Notes: generated by a model from the sequence alone, not told the origin. Shown: positions 19,776 to 30,288, numbered from the stretch's first letter. The stretch: 64,000 bases of DNA from Dickeya oryzae (GCF_009372235.1 NZ_ML762924.1:214186-278185); one strand, 5' to 3'. Made by a program: numbers and translations.

Positions 19776-20972
19776 ATGCCTGACGCATTTTATCAACAAC
19801 TGACCACTCAGCTTGCGGCGCTACGCGACGATGGGCTGTTTAAGGACGAACGGCTGATCACCTCGGCGCAACAAGCGCTGGTGACGGTGGCGGATGACGG
19901 CGAGCTGATTAATTTCTGCGCGAACAACTATCTGGGGCTCGCCAACCATCCGGCGTTGATAGACGCGGCGAAGGCCGGTCTGGATAGCCACGGTTTTGGT
20001 ATGGCCTCGGTGCGTTTTATCTGTGGCACTCAGGATATCCACCAGACGCTGGAGCGGCAGTTGGCCGCGTTTCTCGGCATGGAGGACGCTATACTGTACT
20101 CCTCCTGCTTTGATGCTAACGGCGGGCTGTTTGAAACCCTGATGGGCGAGGAGGACGCGATTGTGTCGGACGCACTCAACCATGCGTCGATTATCGATGG
20201 TATTCGCCTGTCAAAAGTACGCCGTTATCGCTATGCCAACAATGATATGTCTCAGTTGGAGGCGCAGCTCAAACTGGCGCGGGCAGAGGGGGCGCGCAAT
20301 CTGATGGTCGCTACCGACGGCGTATTTTCGATGGATGGCGTGATTGCCAATCTGCGAGGGATTTGCGATCTGGCCGAGCGCTACGACGCGCTGGTGATGG
20401 TGGACGACTCTCATGCCGTGGGGTTTGTCGGTGAGAATGGGCGCGGTACCCATGAGTACTGTCAGGTGATGGGACGGGTCGACATTATTACAGGCACGCT
20501 GGGTAAGGCGCTGGGCGGTGCGTCCGGTGGTTATACCGCCGCGCGGCGTGATGTGGTGGCCTGGCTGCGCCAGCGATCCCGGCCCTATCTGTTTTCCAAT
20601 TCGTTAGCACCGTCCATTGTCAGCGCGTCGATCCGCGTGCTGGACTTGCTGCGTGACGGTCAGGCGCTACGTCAGCGATTGTGGCAGAACGCCAGCCTGT
20701 TTCGCCAGAGAATGACCGAAGCCGGTTTTACGCTCGCCGGTGCGGATCACGCCATTATTCCGGTGATGCTGGGTGATGCCCGACTGGCACAGACCTTTGC
20801 TGCCGAGTTACGCCAGGAAGGGATTTACGTCACCGGCTTTTGCTATCCGGTGGTGCCGCACGGGCAGGCGCGCATTCGTACCCAGATGTCGGCGGCGCAC
20901 ACGATAGCGCAGATTGAACAGGCCGTGACGGCGTTTGTCCGAGTAGGGCGTCGTCTGAACGTGGTGAAGTGA
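19776..20972 (+). CDS. kbl: Glycine C-acetyltransferase (2-amino-3-ketobutyrate CoA ligase)
   Basis: Kbl cleaves 2-amino-3-ketobutyrate with CoA into glycine and acetyl-CoA, the second step of threonine degradation. The protein has 398 residues from ATG 19776, as in E. coli; AAGGAG lies 9 nt upstream. It is a PLP enzyme of the alpha-oxoamine synthase family, with [29 protein letters not shown] and the PLP lysine in [14 protein letters not shown] (about residue 244). It is followed 10 nt later by tdh in the operon kbl-tdh and is divergent from hldD. Confidence 0.97.
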   Translation: MPDAFYQQLTTQLAALRDDGLFKDERLITSAQQALVTVADDGELINFCANNYLGLANHPALIDAAKAGLDSHGFGMASVRFICGTQDIHQTLERQLAAFLGMEDAILYSSCFDANGGLFETLMGEEDAIVSDALNHASIIDGIRLSKVRRYRYANNDMSQLEAQLKLARAEGARNLMVATDGVFSMDGVIANLRGICDLAERYDALVMVDDSHAVGFVGENGRGTHEYCQVMGRVDIITGTLGKALGGASGGYTAARRDVVAWLRQRSRPYLFSNSLAPSIVSASIRVLDLLRDGQALRQRLWQNASLFRQRMTEAGFTLAGADHAIIPVMLGDARLAQTFAAELRQEGIYVTGFCYPVVPHGQARIRTQMSAAHTIAQIEQAVTAFVRVGRRLNVVK

Positions 20973-20982
20973 GGACGCGACG

Positions 20983-22011
20983 ATGAAAGCACTGGCGAAA
21001 CTACGCCCGGAGCCGGGCATCTGGCTGACGGATGTTCCGGTACCGGAACCGGGCCACAACGATGTGATGATTAAAATTCGCAAAACCGCGATTTGCGGCA
21101 CCGACGTGCATATTTACAACTGGGATGCGTGGTCGCAAAAAACCATTCCGGTGCCGATGGTGGTGGGTCATGAGTATGTCGGTGAAATCGTCGCGATTGG
21201 TCAGGAAGTGGAAGGGTTCAGGATTGGCGATCGGGTCTCGGGAGAGGGGCATATTACCTGCGGTTATTGCCGCAACTGCCGGGCCGGGCGTCGCCATTTG
21301 TGTCGCAATACGTCGGGGGTCGGCGTGAACCGGCCGGGGGCATTCGCCGAGTATCTGGTGATCCCGGCGTATAACGCCTTTCGTCTTCCGGCGGCGATCC
21401 CGGATGAGATAGCCGCTATTTTCGATCCGTTCGGCAATGCCGTGCATACCGCGCTGGCGTTTGATTTGGTGGGGGAAGATGTCCTGGTGAGCGGTGCCGG
21501 GCCGATTGGTGTGATGGCAGCGGCGGTGTGCCGCCATGTCGGTGCTCGCCACGTGGTGATTACCGATGTTAACGATTACCGGCTGGCGCTGGCGAAACAG
21601 ATGGGGGTGACCCGCACGGTGAATGTATCGCGGGAGTCGCTGACGGATGTAATGCGGGAACTGGGGATGACCGAAGGGTTTGACGTGGCGCTGGAGATGT
21701 CCGGCTCCCCCGCTGCCTTTCGCACCTTGTTATCGGTAATGAACCATGGCGGGCGTATTGCCATGCTGGGGATCCAACCGGAAGCGGTCGCGGTAGACTG
21801 GAGCGATATTATTTTCAAAGGGTTGGTCATCAAGGGGATTTATGGCCGGGAGATGTTCGAAACCTGGTACAAAATGGCGGCCCTGATCCAGTCAGGGCTG
21901 GACCTGTCACCCATGATTACCCACCGCTACACGATTGATGACTTTCAGCAAGGTTTTGATGTGATGCGCTCTGGTCAATCCGGCAAAGTGGTATTGAGCT
22001 GGGAGTCGTAG
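20983..22011 (+). CDS. tdh: L-threonine 3-dehydrogenase
   Basis: Tdh oxidises L-threonine to 2-amino-3-ketobutyrate with NAD+ and feeds Kbl. The 342-residue protein is a zinc-dependent medium-chain dehydrogenase: catalytic Cys in [14 protein letters not shown] (about 38), GHEYVG, and the structural zinc cysteines in [15 protein letters not shown] (about 93-107). The Rossmann motif [11 protein letters not shown] is near residue 168. It ends at TAG 22011, followed by a 9-bp hairpin before the convergent yibQ. Confidence 0.97.
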   Translation: MKALAKLRPEPGIWLTDVPVPEPGHNDVMIKIRKTAICGTDVHIYNWDAWSQKTIPVPMVVGHEYVGEIVAIGQEVEGFRIGDRVSGEGHITCGYCRNCRAGRRHLCRNTSGVGVNRPGAFAEYLVIPAYNAFRLPAAIPDEIAAIFDPFGNAVHTALAFDLVGEDVLVSGAGPIGVMAAAVCRHVGARHVVITDVNDYRLALAKQMGVTRTVNVSRESLTDVMRELGMTEGFDVALEMSGSPAAFRTLLSVMNHGGRIAMLGIQPEAVAVDWSDIIFKGLVIKGIYGREMFETWYKMAALIQSGLDLSPMITHRYTIDDFQQGFDVMRSGQSGKVVLSWES

Positions 22012-22015
22012 TCAT

Positions 22016-22045
22016 GCGCCGTTCGTTCATGGGGGAGAACGGCGC
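22016..22045. terminator. Hairpin between tdh and yibQ
   Basis: GCGCCGTTC (22016-22024) and GAACGGCGC (22037-22045) form a perfect 9-bp stem between two convergent genes. The following TCTTGTTAT is only moderately T-rich. Confidence 0.65.
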
Positions 22046-22051
22046 GTCTTG

Positions 22052-22981
22052 TTATCCCAGCCAGGTTTGCCAGTGTTGTTTTAGATAGGTGATGGCCGGG
22101 CTGGTCACGATATTGTGTCCAAGTTGCCGCCACAGTTCATGCTGAGAAATAGCCGGTAAAGGACGTTTGACGGCGCAGACCTGAATCGGGCGCAGGCGTT
22201 TGGGTGCCGGGGCGGTTGGCTGTGAGGCAAGGTACGTCGGTACCGGCGCATAGCGTGGCTCCGGTTCGTTCAGCAACTGACTAGGACGGACCAGTACGAT
22301 ATCGGCAGGCAACGTCGGCAGCATCTGCTGCAATACCTGAATCGTGGTGGGATGCGGATGACCGATGGCGATGGCGTAACCGCTGCGTTGTGCTATCTCT
22401 ACGGCACGGCTGAACTGGCGTCGAATATCGGCGACGTTCTGGGTGTCATCCAGAAACACCTTACGTTTGAGCACCTTGATACCGGTACCTGCCGCCGCCT
22501 GGCTGGCCTGACTGCTGCCGATGGTCATACTGTCGAGAAAGTAGAGGTGGTAGGCGCTCATCGCCTGCATCACCTTCTGCATGCCGGGCAGACTGGCGGT
22601 CATGGCGCTACCCATATGGTTGTTGAGCCCAACGGCATAAGGCACTTTGTTGACCGCATCACGCAGAATGCGCGCGATTTCCTCACTACTCATGTCAGGG
22701 CGTAACGTATCCCGCTCCAGTGGCTGTTTGCTCATGGGAGCCATCGGCAGGTGAATCAACACTTCCCGGCCCTGGGCATGGGCTTTTGTGGCCATTTCCC
22801 GGGCGTATGGCGCATTTGGCAACACCGCCACGGAAATAGCCGTCGGCATCGCCAGCACCTGGTTTTCATTATGCGGACGGTAACCGAAATCATCGATCAC
22901 CAACGCCAGTTTGCCTGCCCACACGGGCAGCGCCAGCAATACGCCAGTGAGAGTCAACAGACGAGGGAGTAATGGACGCAC
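22052..22981 (-). CDS. yibQ: Divergent polysaccharide deacetylase family protein YibQ
   Basis: A 309-residue predicted periplasmic protein with an N-terminal signal peptide (LLPRLLTLTGVLLALPVWA). It belongs to the divergent polysaccharide deacetylase family (DUF610): LALVIDDFGYRP opens the domain, followed by EVLIHLPMAPMSKQP, GLNNHMGSAMT and AIGHPHPTTIQVLQQ. The Asp and His residues match metal positions of deacetylases, but the activity is not established. It lies 2 nt downstream of envC, as in E. coli, suggesting a shared role at the cell envelope. Confidence 0.9.
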   Translation of the reverse strand: MRPLLPRLLTLTGVLLALPVWAGKLALVIDDFGYRPHNENQVLAMPTAISVAVLPNAPYAREMATKAHAQGREVLIHLPMAPMSKQPLERDTLRPDMSSEEIARILRDAVNKVPYAVGLNNHMGSAMTASLPGMQKVMQAMSAYHLYFLDSMTIGSSQASQAAAGTGIKVLKRKVFLDDTQNVADIRRQFSRAVEIAQRSGYAIAIGHPHPTTIQVLQQMLPTLPADIVLVRPSQLLNEPEPRYAPVPTYLASQPTAPAPKRLRPIQVCAVKRPLPAISQHELWRQLGHNIVTSPAITYLKQHWQTWLG

Positions 22982-22983
22982 AC

Positions 22984-24258
22984 CTACCTTCCTAGCCAGG
23001 GTAAGGGGTTGACCGCCTGTCCCTGACGCCGAATTTCAAAATAGAGAGCAGGCTGATTCTGCCCGCCGCTGGTGCCGACTAACGCTATCGGCTGACCGGC
23101 TTTCACCTGTGCACCCACTGATACCAGTGCGCTCTGGTTATAGCCATAAAGACTCATATCGCCTTTGCCGTGCTCCAGCACGACAACCTGACCGTACCCC
23201 TGTAGCCAGTCAGCCATCAGCACGGTACCGTCGGCGATGGCGTGTACTTCGGTTCCTTCGGCAGCCCCGATGACCAGCCCCTTCCAATGCAGCTCGCCCT
23301 GCAACGTCTCGCCAAACCGATGTAACGTACGACCACGTACCGGCCAGACATATTGACCGGCTGGCTGACCCAGTCCACCCGTCCGCGCCATTAATGAGCG
23401 CTCCTGTTCGCTGGGTTTATAACTCGATCCGCTGCGTTTGGCCTGTTCTTCTTTTTCACGCAACCGGGCGGCTTCACGGGCTTCGCGTTCGGCCCGGGCT
23501 TTGGCTTCGCGTTCTGCACGAGCAATCTGATCGCGCAGATGGGTTTCGTTCTGACGTAGCTCCGTCAGCTGTTGCTGGTCTTTTTCCAGCGCGTTTTCCA
23601 GCGCGCCCAGGGTTTTGTGGCGCTCGCTTTGGGCCTGCTCCAGTGTGTTTTGCTGCTGTTGTTGGTCACCGAGCAGACGTTTTTGTTGCGTCTGCTTTTG
23701 TTCCAGTTGCTGTTTCTGAGTAGCAAGCTGGGTGCGGGTTTGCTGAAGCTCGGTGATGGATTTTTCGCGGGCTTTATTCAGGTAGTTAAAGTAGGCGAGG
23801 ATGCGTTCACGACGCTGGCTTTCTTCACCGCTGAGGATCAATTGCAACGCACCGTGCTGGCCCTGACGGAAGGCCGCATCGAGCTGCTGCGCCAACAGGG
23901 TTTCCTGTTTTTTTTGCCGGGTTTGCAGTGTCGCGATTGAGCTGTTCAGACTGCTGATATCCTGATTGAGCCGTTCAAGCGTCGCACGGGTTTCACGTAA
24001 CTGGCGGGTCGACTGGGCGATTGACTGCTCCTGCTTTTTCAGTTGCTCAAGCAGGGTACTGCGGCGTTGCTGCTGCTCCCGAACACTTTTTTCTTTCTCG
24101 GCGATGTCTTGTTGCAGCGATTTCAACTGCTGTTGGCTGTCGTCGCTCCAGGCGGAGCATGGCAATAGCAGCACGCCAACACAAAGCACACTGGCGCACC
24201 GGATTAACAGTTTGTCACGACCCGTTCGCAACGGTACAGAGAACGCTTTTCTGCTCAT
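22984..24258 (-). CDS. envC: Murein hydrolase activator EnvC
   Basis: EnvC is a periplasmic protein that activates the amidases AmiA and AmiB at the division septum. The 424-residue protein has an N-terminal signal segment (LIRCASVLCVGVLLLPCSAWS), a long Gln/Arg/Glu-rich coiled coil (about 40-275) and a C-terminal LytM/M23 domain from about 300 (GLVIGAAEGTEVHAIADG to YFEIRRQGQAVNPLPWLGR). The metal ligands of active M23 enzymes are absent, as expected for a degenerate LytM factor. In E. coli gpmM precedes envC; it is absent here, and 235 nt separate envC from the divergent yibN. Confidence 0.95.
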   Translation of the reverse strand: MSRKAFSVPLRTGRDKLLIRCASVLCVGVLLLPCSAWSDDSQQQLKSLQQDIAEKEKSVREQQQRRSTLLEQLKKQEQSIAQSTRQLRETRATLERLNQDISSLNSSIATLQTRQKKQETLLAQQLDAAFRQGQHGALQLILSGEESQRRERILAYFNYLNKAREKSITELQQTRTQLATQKQQLEQKQTQQKRLLGDQQQQQNTLEQAQSERHKTLGALENALEKDQQQLTELRQNETHLRDQIARAEREAKARAEREAREAARLREKEEQAKRSGSSYKPSEQERSLMARTGGLGQPAGQYVWPVRGRTLHRFGETLQGELHWKGLVIGAAEGTEVHAIADGTVLMADWLQGYGQVVVLEHGKGDMSLYGYNQSALVSVGAQVKAGQPIALVGTSGGQNQPALYFEIRRQGQAVNPLPWLGR

Positions 24259-24493
24259 GGCGAAAGATTATTCCACGATGAACAGCGCCTTACCAGTTGT
24301 ATGGTCAGGGATTTCTATTTCCATCCATGACAACCGCGCGCACCCGCACCGCCGGATCACGCGGATAAATGCAAGCCGTCGCGCAGAATCATGATGCGAT
24401 GTTGGCTTACAGGCTGTAATTGCAGTATCGCACAGGTATACTCAGACACCCTGTATTTGAATTGCTTAACTGATTTCGGAGTCGTTACACCCC

Positions 24494-24925
24494 ATGCAAG
24501 AGATTATGCCATTCATCAGCCGGCACCCGATTCTGAGCCTGGCCTGGATTGCCCTGCTGGTCGCGGTCATTGTGCTTACGGTGAAGAGTAAACTGTCCAA
24601 AGTAAAAGAAGTGGCTCGTGGTGAAGCGATCCAACTGATTAATAAAGAAGATGCGGTGGTGGTCGACACCCGTAATCGTGATGATTATCGTCGTGGCCAT
24701 ATCGCTGGCGCCATCAACTTGTTGCCGAACGACATCAAGAACGGCAGCGTGGGCGAGCTGGAAAAACATAAAGCACAGCCGGTGATCGTTGTGTGCGCTA
24801 ACGGTATGTCGGCGCGCGAGTCAGCCGAACACCTGTTCAAAGCAGGGTTTGAGCGCGTTATGGTGCTGAAAGACGGGCTGGCTGGCTGGAGCGGTGAAAA
24901 TCTCCCGCTGGTGCGCGGTAAGTAA
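24494..24925 (+). CDS. yibN: Membrane-anchored rhodanese-like protein YibN
   Basis: A 143-residue protein with one N-terminal transmembrane helix ([17 protein letters not shown], about 15-31) followed by a cytoplasmic rhodanese domain. The domain shows [20 protein letters not shown] and the active-site loop [12 protein letters not shown] with its catalytic Cys at about residue 98. The family is conserved in enterobacteria next to secB; its substrate is not known. In E. coli grxC lies between yibN and secB, but here only 98 nt of noncoding sequence separates them. Confidence 0.93.
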   Translation: MQEIMPFISRHPILSLAWIALLVAVIVLTVKSKLSKVKEVARGEAIQLINKEDAVVVDTRNRDDYRRGHIAGAINLLPNDIKNGSVGELEKHKAQPVIVVCANGMSARESAEHLFKAGFERVMVLKDGLAGWSGENLPLVRGK

Positions 24926-25023
24926 TGTGGCGTCCCTGATAAGGGGTGCTAGTGTGTTTTATGGCGTGTCCTTCCTGGCGAAAGGAAGCGCGCAAGGAAA
25001 TCTAACGAAAGGGTATTATTCAC

Positions 25024-25497
25024 ATGTCTGAACAAAACAACGTCGAACTGACTTTCCAGATCCAGCGTATTTACACCAAGGATATCTCTTTTGAAGCGCC
25101 GAATGCGCCTCAGGTGTTTCAGCAGGAATGGAACCCGGAAGTGAAACTGGATCTGGATACCGCCTCCACCCAGTTGGCTGATGATGTGTACGAAGTGGTG
25201 CTGCGTGTCACCGTGACATCCACCCTGGGCGAAGAAACGGCGTTCCTGTGCGAAGTACAGCAGGCGGGTATCTTTACGGTCGCAGGCATTGAAGGGACCC
25301 AGTTGGCTCACTGCCTGGGCGCTTACTGCCCGAACGTGCTGTTCCCGTATGCGCGTGAGTGCATCACCAGCCTGGTTTCTCGCGGTACCTTCCCGCAGTT
25401 GAACCTGGCTCCGGTTAACTTTGACGCGCTGTTCATGAATTATCTGGAACAGCAGGCTGGTCAGGATGGCGCCGCAGCACAGACGCTGAATGCCTGA
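25024..25497 (+). CDS. secB: Protein-export chaperone SecB
   Basis: SecB is a tetrameric cytosolic chaperone that keeps preproteins unfolded and delivers them to SecA. The 157-residue protein aligns along its length with E. coli SecB (155 residues): [19 protein letters not shown] at the start, [10 protein letters not shown] in the middle and an acidic SecA-contact region. An AAAGGG lies upstream of the ATG. The stop TGA shares its last base with the gpsA start (TGATG), so the two genes are translationally coupled. Confidence 0.98.
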   Translation: MSEQNNVELTFQIQRIYTKDISFEAPNAPQVFQQEWNPEVKLDLDTASTQLADDVYEVVLRVTVTSTLGEETAFLCEVQQAGIFTVAGIEGTQLAHCLGAYCPNVLFPYARECITSLVSRGTFPQLNLAPVNFDALFMNYLEQQAGQDGAAAQTLNA

Positions 25498-26516
25498 TGA
25501 GCCAGTCTGACGCTGCAATGACAGTAATCGGTGCCGGTTCTTACGGCACCGCACTGGCGATCACGGTGGCCCGCAACGGCCACCGCGTAGTGCTCTGGGG
25601 GCATGACCCGGCGCATATTCAGGCGTTACAGGCGGCACGTTGCAATCAGGCGTTTTTGCCTGATGTGCCGTTCCCGGATACGTTGCAACTGGAAGCCGAC
25701 CTGTCTCAGGCACTGGCGGCCAGCCGCAACATTCTGGTGGTGGTGCCAAGCCATGTGTTTGGCGATGTACTGCGCCAGCTTAAGCCTCACCTGCGTTCAG
25801 ATGCGCGTCTGGTGTGGGCGACCAAAGGGCTGGAAGCGGAGACCGGGCGTCTGTTACAGGATGTCGCCCGCGAAGCGTTGGGTGATAGCATCCCGCTGGC
25901 GGTACTTTCCGGGCCGACGTTTGCCAAAGAGCTGGCGGCCGGGTTACCTACCGCGATTGCGCTGGCCTCCACTGAACCGTCGTTTTCCGACGATTTGCAA
26001 CATCTGCTGCATTGCGGCAAAAGTTTTCGCGTCTACAGCAACCCCGATTTTATCGGCGTACAGCTGGGTGGCGCAGTAAAAAACGTGATTGCCATCGGTG
26101 CCGGCATGTCTGACGGTATGGGGTTTGGTGCCAACGCGCGTACTGCGCTGATAACCCGTGGTCTGGCGGAAATGACGCGGTTGGGGGTCGCACTTGGTGC
26201 GGATCCCACCACATTTATGGGCATGGCAGGCCTGGGCGACCTGGTGCTGACGTGTACCGACAACCAGTCACGTAACCGCCGTTTTGGCATGATGCTGGGG
26301 CAAGGGATGGATGTGGCCAGCGCCCAGAATCAAATAGGTCAGGTGGTTGAAGGATATCGGAATACCAAGGAAGTGATGGCGCTGGCGCAGCGTTACGGTG
26401 TCGAGATGCCCATCACCGAGCAACTCTGGCAAGTGTTGTATTGCGCGAAAGACGCCCGCGAGGCGGCGTTAAGCCTGCTTGGTCGTGCACGTAAAGACGA
26501 AAGTACCAGCCTGTGA
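25497..26516 (+). CDS. gpsA: Glycerol-3-phosphate dehydrogenase [NAD(P)+]
   Basis: GpsA reduces dihydroxyacetone phosphate to sn-glycerol-3-phosphate for phospholipid synthesis. The 339-residue protein (339 in E. coli) has the N-terminal Rossmann motif [22 protein letters not shown] near residue 140, and the catalytic Lys in [17 protein letters not shown] near residue 196. It overlaps secB by one base and is followed by an intrinsic terminator at 26532; cysE then starts about 130 nt further on, so cysE may have its own promoter. Confidence 0.98.
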   Translation: MSQSDAAMTVIGAGSYGTALAITVARNGHRVVLWGHDPAHIQALQAARCNQAFLPDVPFPDTLQLEADLSQALAASRNILVVVPSHVFGDVLRQLKPHLRSDARLVWATKGLEAETGRLLQDVAREALGDSIPLAVLSGPTFAKELAAGLPTAIALASTEPSFSDDLQHLLHCGKSFRVYSNPDFIGVQLGGAVKNVIAIGAGMSDGMGFGANARTALITRGLAEMTRLGVALGADPTTFMGMAGLGDLVLTCTDNQSRNRRFGMMLGQGMDVASAQNQIGQVVEGYRNTKEVMALAQRYGVEMPITEQLWQVLYCAKDAREAALSLLGRARKDESTSL

Positions 26517-26531
26517 CGGTGAGTGATTGTT

Positions 26532-26564
26532 CGGGCCTTCCCACGGGAGGCCCGTTGTTGTTTT
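26532..26564 (+). terminator. Intrinsic terminator after gpsA
   Basis: CGGGCCT (26532-26538) and AGGCCCG (26548-26554) form a 7-bp GC-rich stem, followed by the T-rich run TTGTTGTTTT. Confidence 0.8.
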
Positions 26565-26646
26565 ATTCTGATAGAGCATGGTGAAAGTAGTCGGTAATAG
26601 TCAGCATTAACGCGGTAGATTGACGGTTTTTCAAAGAGGTGTCGCG

Positions 26647-27468
26647 ATGTCGAATGATGAGCTGGAACTGGTTTGGAAACACATTAAGGAAGAAGCGCGC
26701 AGTCTGGCGGAGTGTGAACCGATGTTGGCCAGCTTCTTTCACGCGACGCTGCTAAAACATGAAAATCTGGGCAGCGCGTTGAGCTATATGCTGGCGAATA
26801 AACTGGCCAATGCCATTATGCCGGCCATTGCTATTCGAGAAGTGGTGGAAGAGGCTTACCGTGCTGAGCCTCAGATGATTGCGTCTGCGGCACGCGACAT
26901 TATGGCGGTGCGGCTGCGCGACCCGGCGGTGGATAAATATTCGACACCGTTGCTTTACCTGAAAGGGTTTCATGCGTTGCAGGCTTATCGCATCGGACAC
27001 TGGCTATGGCGTCAGGACCGTCAGGCACTGGCTATCTATCTGCAAAATCAGATTTCCGTGTCGTTTGGGGTCGATATTCACCCGGCGGCGCGCATCGGTT
27101 GTGGCATCATGCTCGACCATGCTACCGGCATCGTGATCGGTGAAACGGCGGTGGTAGAAAATGACGTGTCGATTTTGCAGTCGGTGACTCTGGGGGGAAC
27201 CGGTAAAACCAATGGTGATCGTCACCCTAAAATCCGTGAGGGGGTGATGATAGGCGCAGGTGCCAAGATTCTGGGTAACATCGAAGTGGGCTGCGGTGCC
27301 AAGATTGGCGCAGGCTCGGTGGTATTGCAGCCAGTACCGCCGCACACTACTGCGGCAGGCGTACCGGCGCGGATTGTTGGCCGCCCGGAAACTGATAAGC
27401 CCTCACTGGATATGGACCAGTATTTCAACGGCTCGCTGCGTGGTTTTGAGGACGGCGACGGTATTTAA
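26647..27468 (+). CDS. cysE: Serine O-acetyltransferase
   Basis: CysE acetylates serine with acetyl-CoA, the committing step of cysteine synthesis; the family is feedback-inhibited by cysteine and forms a complex with CysK through its C-terminal Ile. From ATG 26647 the protein has 273 residues, the E. coli length, and ends in Ile (GDGI). The N-terminal alpha-helical domain is followed by left-handed beta-helix hexapeptide repeats: the catalytic region DHATGIVIGE (about 158-167), GGTGK, and IGAGAKILGNIEVG. An upstream in-frame start at 26620 lacks family support. Confidence 0.98.
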   Translation: MSNDELELVWKHIKEEARSLAECEPMLASFFHATLLKHENLGSALSYMLANKLANAIMPAIAIREVVEEAYRAEPQMIASAARDIMAVRLRDPAVDKYSTPLLYLKGFHALQAYRIGHWLWRQDRQALAIYLQNQISVSFGVDIHPAARIGCGIMLDHATGIVIGETAVVENDVSILQSVTLGGTGKTNGDRHPKIREGVMIGAGAKILGNIEVGCGAKIGAGSVVLQPVPPHTTAAGVPARIVGRPETDKPSLDMDQYFNGSLRGFEDGDGI

Positions 27469-27680
27469 TCTTTTTCGGTTTGCCGCACGGCAAGCCGAGT
27501 CCCCACCCTGAACATCATCGCTTTCCTCGTCTTCCTGCCGTTTACTCTCTGTTTTCGCTAAGAAACTTCTCAAAAAACCTGTATTAACCCAAGCATTCCG
27601 TTTTAGGGGTATTTAACCCGGTAAGAATCATTGTATATCAGTGTCTGGCCCATGGCGTGCGGTGGAAAGCCTGCGGCAGA

Positions 27681-27696
27681 CAACCCGAGCGGGTTG
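27681..27696. repeat. Short perfect hairpin in the pagP leader
   Basis: CAACCCG and CGGGTTG are exact inverted copies separated by AG, 30 nt before the pagP start. It may affect mRNA stability or translation; no function can be read from sequence. Confidence 0.4.
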
Positions 27697-27725
27697 CGGG
27701 CGATTGACTTTTGGGAATGTTGTTT

Positions 27726-28349
27726 ATGCGATTAATACTGATATCACACAGCCGCCTCTTCGCGTTGTCTGCTCTGTTCTTGATTCCGACGTTTGACGCT
27801 CTGTCCGCTGAAAATACCCCGACCGATAGCACTATGCTGCTCGATCGTACTACTCAGAGTGATCCGGCCCCGAGTTTCTGGCAACGCGCCAGTAATAACC
27901 TGTCGGAGACCTGGCAACACCCGCAGTCTCAGGACTTGTATGTGCCAGCGATTACCTGGCATAACCGCTGGACTTACGATAGGGCGAAGACCGATAAGTA
28001 CAACGAGCGCCCCTGGGGAGCGGGGTACGGCGTATCGCGGTTGGATAGCGATGGCGACTGGCATGCCTTGTATGTCATGGCGTTTAAAGACTCGTTTAAT
28101 AAGTGGGAACCGATTGGCGGTTATGGATATGAAAAACGCTGGCGGCCGCTGGAAGATCAGGATGTCCAGTTCGGGCTGGGGTTTACCGCAGGTGTCACCA
28201 TGCGCGATAACTGGCACTATATTCCAATCCCGGTGCTCTTGCCGTTGGCATCGGTCAGCTATCAACGGCTGTCTTTTCAGGCTACCTATATTCCCGGCAC
28301 CTATAACAACGGCAACGTATTTTTCGCCTGGCTACGGTGGCAATTCTGA
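27726..28349 (+). CDS. pagP: Lipid A palmitoyltransferase PagP
   Basis: PagP moves palmitate from phospholipid to lipid A in the outer membrane, which raises resistance to cationic peptides. The 207-residue precursor has a signal peptide (ending near DALSA) and an eight-strand beta-barrel ending in aromatic residues (FFAWLRWQF), as outer membrane proteins do. Residues matching the E. coli active site are present: His in [10 protein letters not shown] and Asp-Ser in [12 protein letters not shown] conserved [10 protein letters not shown] precedes the last strand. ATG 27726 is chosen for its position before the signal peptide and a GGGA upstream. A PhoP-type site upstream (GTTTTA, TATTTA near 27600) is too weak to call. 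Confidence 0.93.
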   Translation: MRLILISHSRLFALSALFLIPTFDALSAENTPTDSTMLLDRTTQSDPAPSFWQRASNNLSETWQHPQSQDLYVPAITWHNRWTYDRAKTDKYNERPWGAGYGVSRLDSDGDWHALYVMAFKDSFNKWEPIGGYGYEKRWRPLEDQDVQFGLGFTAGVTMRDNWHYIPIPVLLPLASVSYQRLSFQATYIPGTYNNGNVFFAWLRWQF

Positions 28350-28459
28350 GTAGTCGAATGGCTATATTTTGTTCTGATGTAAACCATATTGAGGAAAATT
28401 CAGTCGCCTGACTCGACTACAATGCTTCATCTGTTTCGTGTTATAGAGCGAGTCACGCC

Positions 28460-29359
28460 GTGCCGTTATTAATCATTACCACCATTATCTGGTCGTTTTC
28501 GTTCAGCCTGATAGGCGAATACCTGGCCGGTCAGGTTGATAGCTGGTTTTCCGCCATGTTCCGACTGTTACTGGCGGCGTTAGTCTTCCTGCCTTTCCTG
28601 CGCTGGCGTGGTTATTCCGCTAAAGCCCTGGGGTTGTATTTGCTGGTGGGGGTTTTCCAGCTTGGCGTCATGTACCTGTTCCTGTTCCGTAGTTACCTTT
28701 ACCTGAATGTACCGACGATTCTGCTGTTTTCAGTCATGACGCCGCTGTATGTCACGCTGATTTACGACTTGCTGAGCGGGCACCGCTTGCGTTGGGGGTA
28801 TGCATTCAGCGCGTTGCTGGCGGTACTGGGCGCGGCGGTGATCCACTACCACGGCGTCAGTGATCATTTTTGGTGGGGATTGTTGCTGGTTCAGGCGGCG
28901 AATATCTGTTTTGCGTTGGGGCAAGTAGGGTATAAGCGGCTGATGGAAGTGTATCCGATGCCGCAGCACAGCGCCTTTTCCTGGTTCTATCTTGGTGCGG
29001 CGTTGGTGACCCTGGTGGCCTGGGCGCTGTTTGGTAATGTGACCAAGCTGCCCACCGCGCCGGTACAGTGGGGGGTATTGGTGTTTCTCGGCGTGGTGGT
29101 TTCGGGCCTGGGCTATTTTATGTGGAACTATGGCGCAACGCAGGTGGATGCCGGTACGTTGAGTATTATGAATAACTTTCACGTCCCGGCCGGGTTGCTG
29201 GTCAATTTCGCGTTCTGGCAGAAAACGCCGAACTGGACCAGCTTTGTTATCGGGTCAGCGATTATTGCGCTGGCCTTGTGGGTGCACCAGCGTTGGGTCG
29301 TGAAGCGTCCCGCACAAACGGCAGATGTTCGCAGGCATGCTGGCGCGCAGAACGAATAA
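28460..29359 (+). CDS. yigM: EamA-family transporter YigM (biotin transporter BioP)
   Basis: A 299-residue drug/metabolite transporter superfamily protein with about ten transmembrane helices in two EamA repeats. It closely follows E. coli YigM, identified as a high-affinity biotin transporter: [15 protein letters not shown] at the start, [18 protein letters not shown] near residue 110 and [20 protein letters not shown] near residue 215. The start is GTG 28460. Its last 98 nt overlap the convergent metR coding region, an arrangement that could link the two genes by antisense transcription. Confidence 0.92.
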   Translation: MPLLIITTIIWSFSFSLIGEYLAGQVDSWFSAMFRLLLAALVFLPFLRWRGYSAKALGLYLLVGVFQLGVMYLFLFRSYLYLNVPTILLFSVMTPLYVTLIYDLLSGHRLRWGYAFSALLAVLGAAVIHYHGVSDHFWWGLLLVQAANICFALGQVGYKRLMEVYPMPQHSAFSWFYLGAALVTLVAWALFGNVTKLPTAPVQWGVLVFLGVVVSGLGYFMWNYGATQVDAGTLSIMNNFHVPAGLLVNFAFWQKTPNWTSFVIGSAIIALALWVHQRWVVKRPAQTADVRRHAGAQNE

Positions 29360-30200
29360 ATGCTTCGATAACTGGCTGACGCTGCTCACCGTCGCGAACG
29401 GCGGCATAGAGCCGACTCCATAAGCCGTCCCCCAGGGTTTTGGTGACCACCAGACCCTGGCGTTCAAAACTCTCCACCACCCAGTGCGGCAATGCGGCGA
29501 TACCCATGCGTGCCGCCACCATTTGGATCAACAGCAGCGTATTGTCCACACTTTTTAGTGACGGGCTGACCCCAGCAGGTTGCAGGAAGTGACGCCACAC
29601 ATCCAGTCGTTGGCGTTGAACCGGGTAGATCATGAGCGTTTCCTGCGCCAAATCATCAGGCACGATGACAGCCTTGGCCGCCAGTGGATGATCCGGCGAT
29701 AACACCAGTCGTACCTCAAAATCGAACATCGGCGAATAGTGCAGACCGCTACGCGGCAGAATGTCAGAGGTCATCACCAAATCCAGCTCGCCCTGTTGCA
29801 GGGCGGGTTGTGGGTCAAAGGTGACGCCGGATTTGAAGTCCATGGCCACTTGCGGCCAGCTCTGGTGAAATTGTTCCAGCGCCGGTGTTAGCCACTGGAT
29901 ACAACTGTGGCATTCGATAGCCAGTCGCAGGGTGGTTTGATGCGGTTCGTTGCAGGCCTGAAGGGCTTGTTGAATCTGCGGCAGGATCTGCTCAGCCAGC
30001 TGCAGCAGAATTTCCCCCTGCGGCGTAAAGCGTAGCGGCTGGCTCTTACGGACGAACAAACGGAACCCCAAACGTTGTTCCAGATCGCTGAATTGATGCG
30101 ACAAGGCCGATTGCGTCTGATGGAGCTGTGCAGCGGCGGCGGCTAACGAGCCCGTGGTGCGCAGTGCCTGTAGTGTCCGTAAGTGTTTGAGTTCGATCAT
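29262..30200 (-). CDS. metR: LysR-type regulator MetR
   Basis: MetR activates metE and other methionine genes with homocysteine as coregulator. The 312-residue protein has an N-terminal winged helix-turn-helix ([19 protein letters not shown] to [20 protein letters not shown]) and a C-terminal effector domain (E. coli MetR has 317 residues). It is divergent from metE, with 104 nt between the starts. The C-terminal coding end overlaps yigM by 98 nt on the opposite strand; the last residues differ from E. coli MetR, as expected at the variable end. Confidence 0.95.
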   Translation of the reverse strand: MIELKHLRTLQALRTTGSLAAAAAQLHQTQSALSHQFSDLEQRLGFRLFVRKSQPLRFTPQGEILLQLAEQILPQIQQALQACNEPHQTTLRLAIECHSCIQWLTPALEQFHQSWPQVAMDFKSGVTFDPQPALQQGELDLVMTSDILPRSGLHYSPMFDFEVRLVLSPDHPLAAKAVIVPDDLAQETLMIYPVQRQRLDVWRHFLQPAGVSPSLKSVDNTLLLIQMVAARMGIAALPHWVVESFERQGLVVTKTLGDGLWSRLYAAVRDGEQRQPVIEAFIRSARQHACEHLPFVRDASRPNAGAPTRPAQ

Positions 30201-30264
30201 GAGAGTCCTTCACAGTGACGGTGAATAAATTGCGCTTGTACTGACTACACTACCTGCGGATTAT

Positions 30265-30288
30265 GGATGTGTAAACATCTGGACGGCT
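30265..30288. promoter_or_regulatory. MetJ operator (three tandem met boxes) between metR and metE
   Basis: Three contiguous 8-mers, GGATGTGT, AAACATCT and GGACGGCT, match the met-box consensus AGACGTCT at 5, 6 and 6 of 8 positions. They lie 17 nt before the metE start, the usual place for repression by MetJ with S-adenosylmethionine. No exact MetR site TGAA-N5-TTCA was found in the 104-nt gap. Confidence 0.7.

Noticed and set aside
27590-27625. PhoP box upstream of pagP
   Set aside because: GTTTTA and TATTTA are spaced roughly as direct repeats, but each half-site has mismatches; too weak to call.
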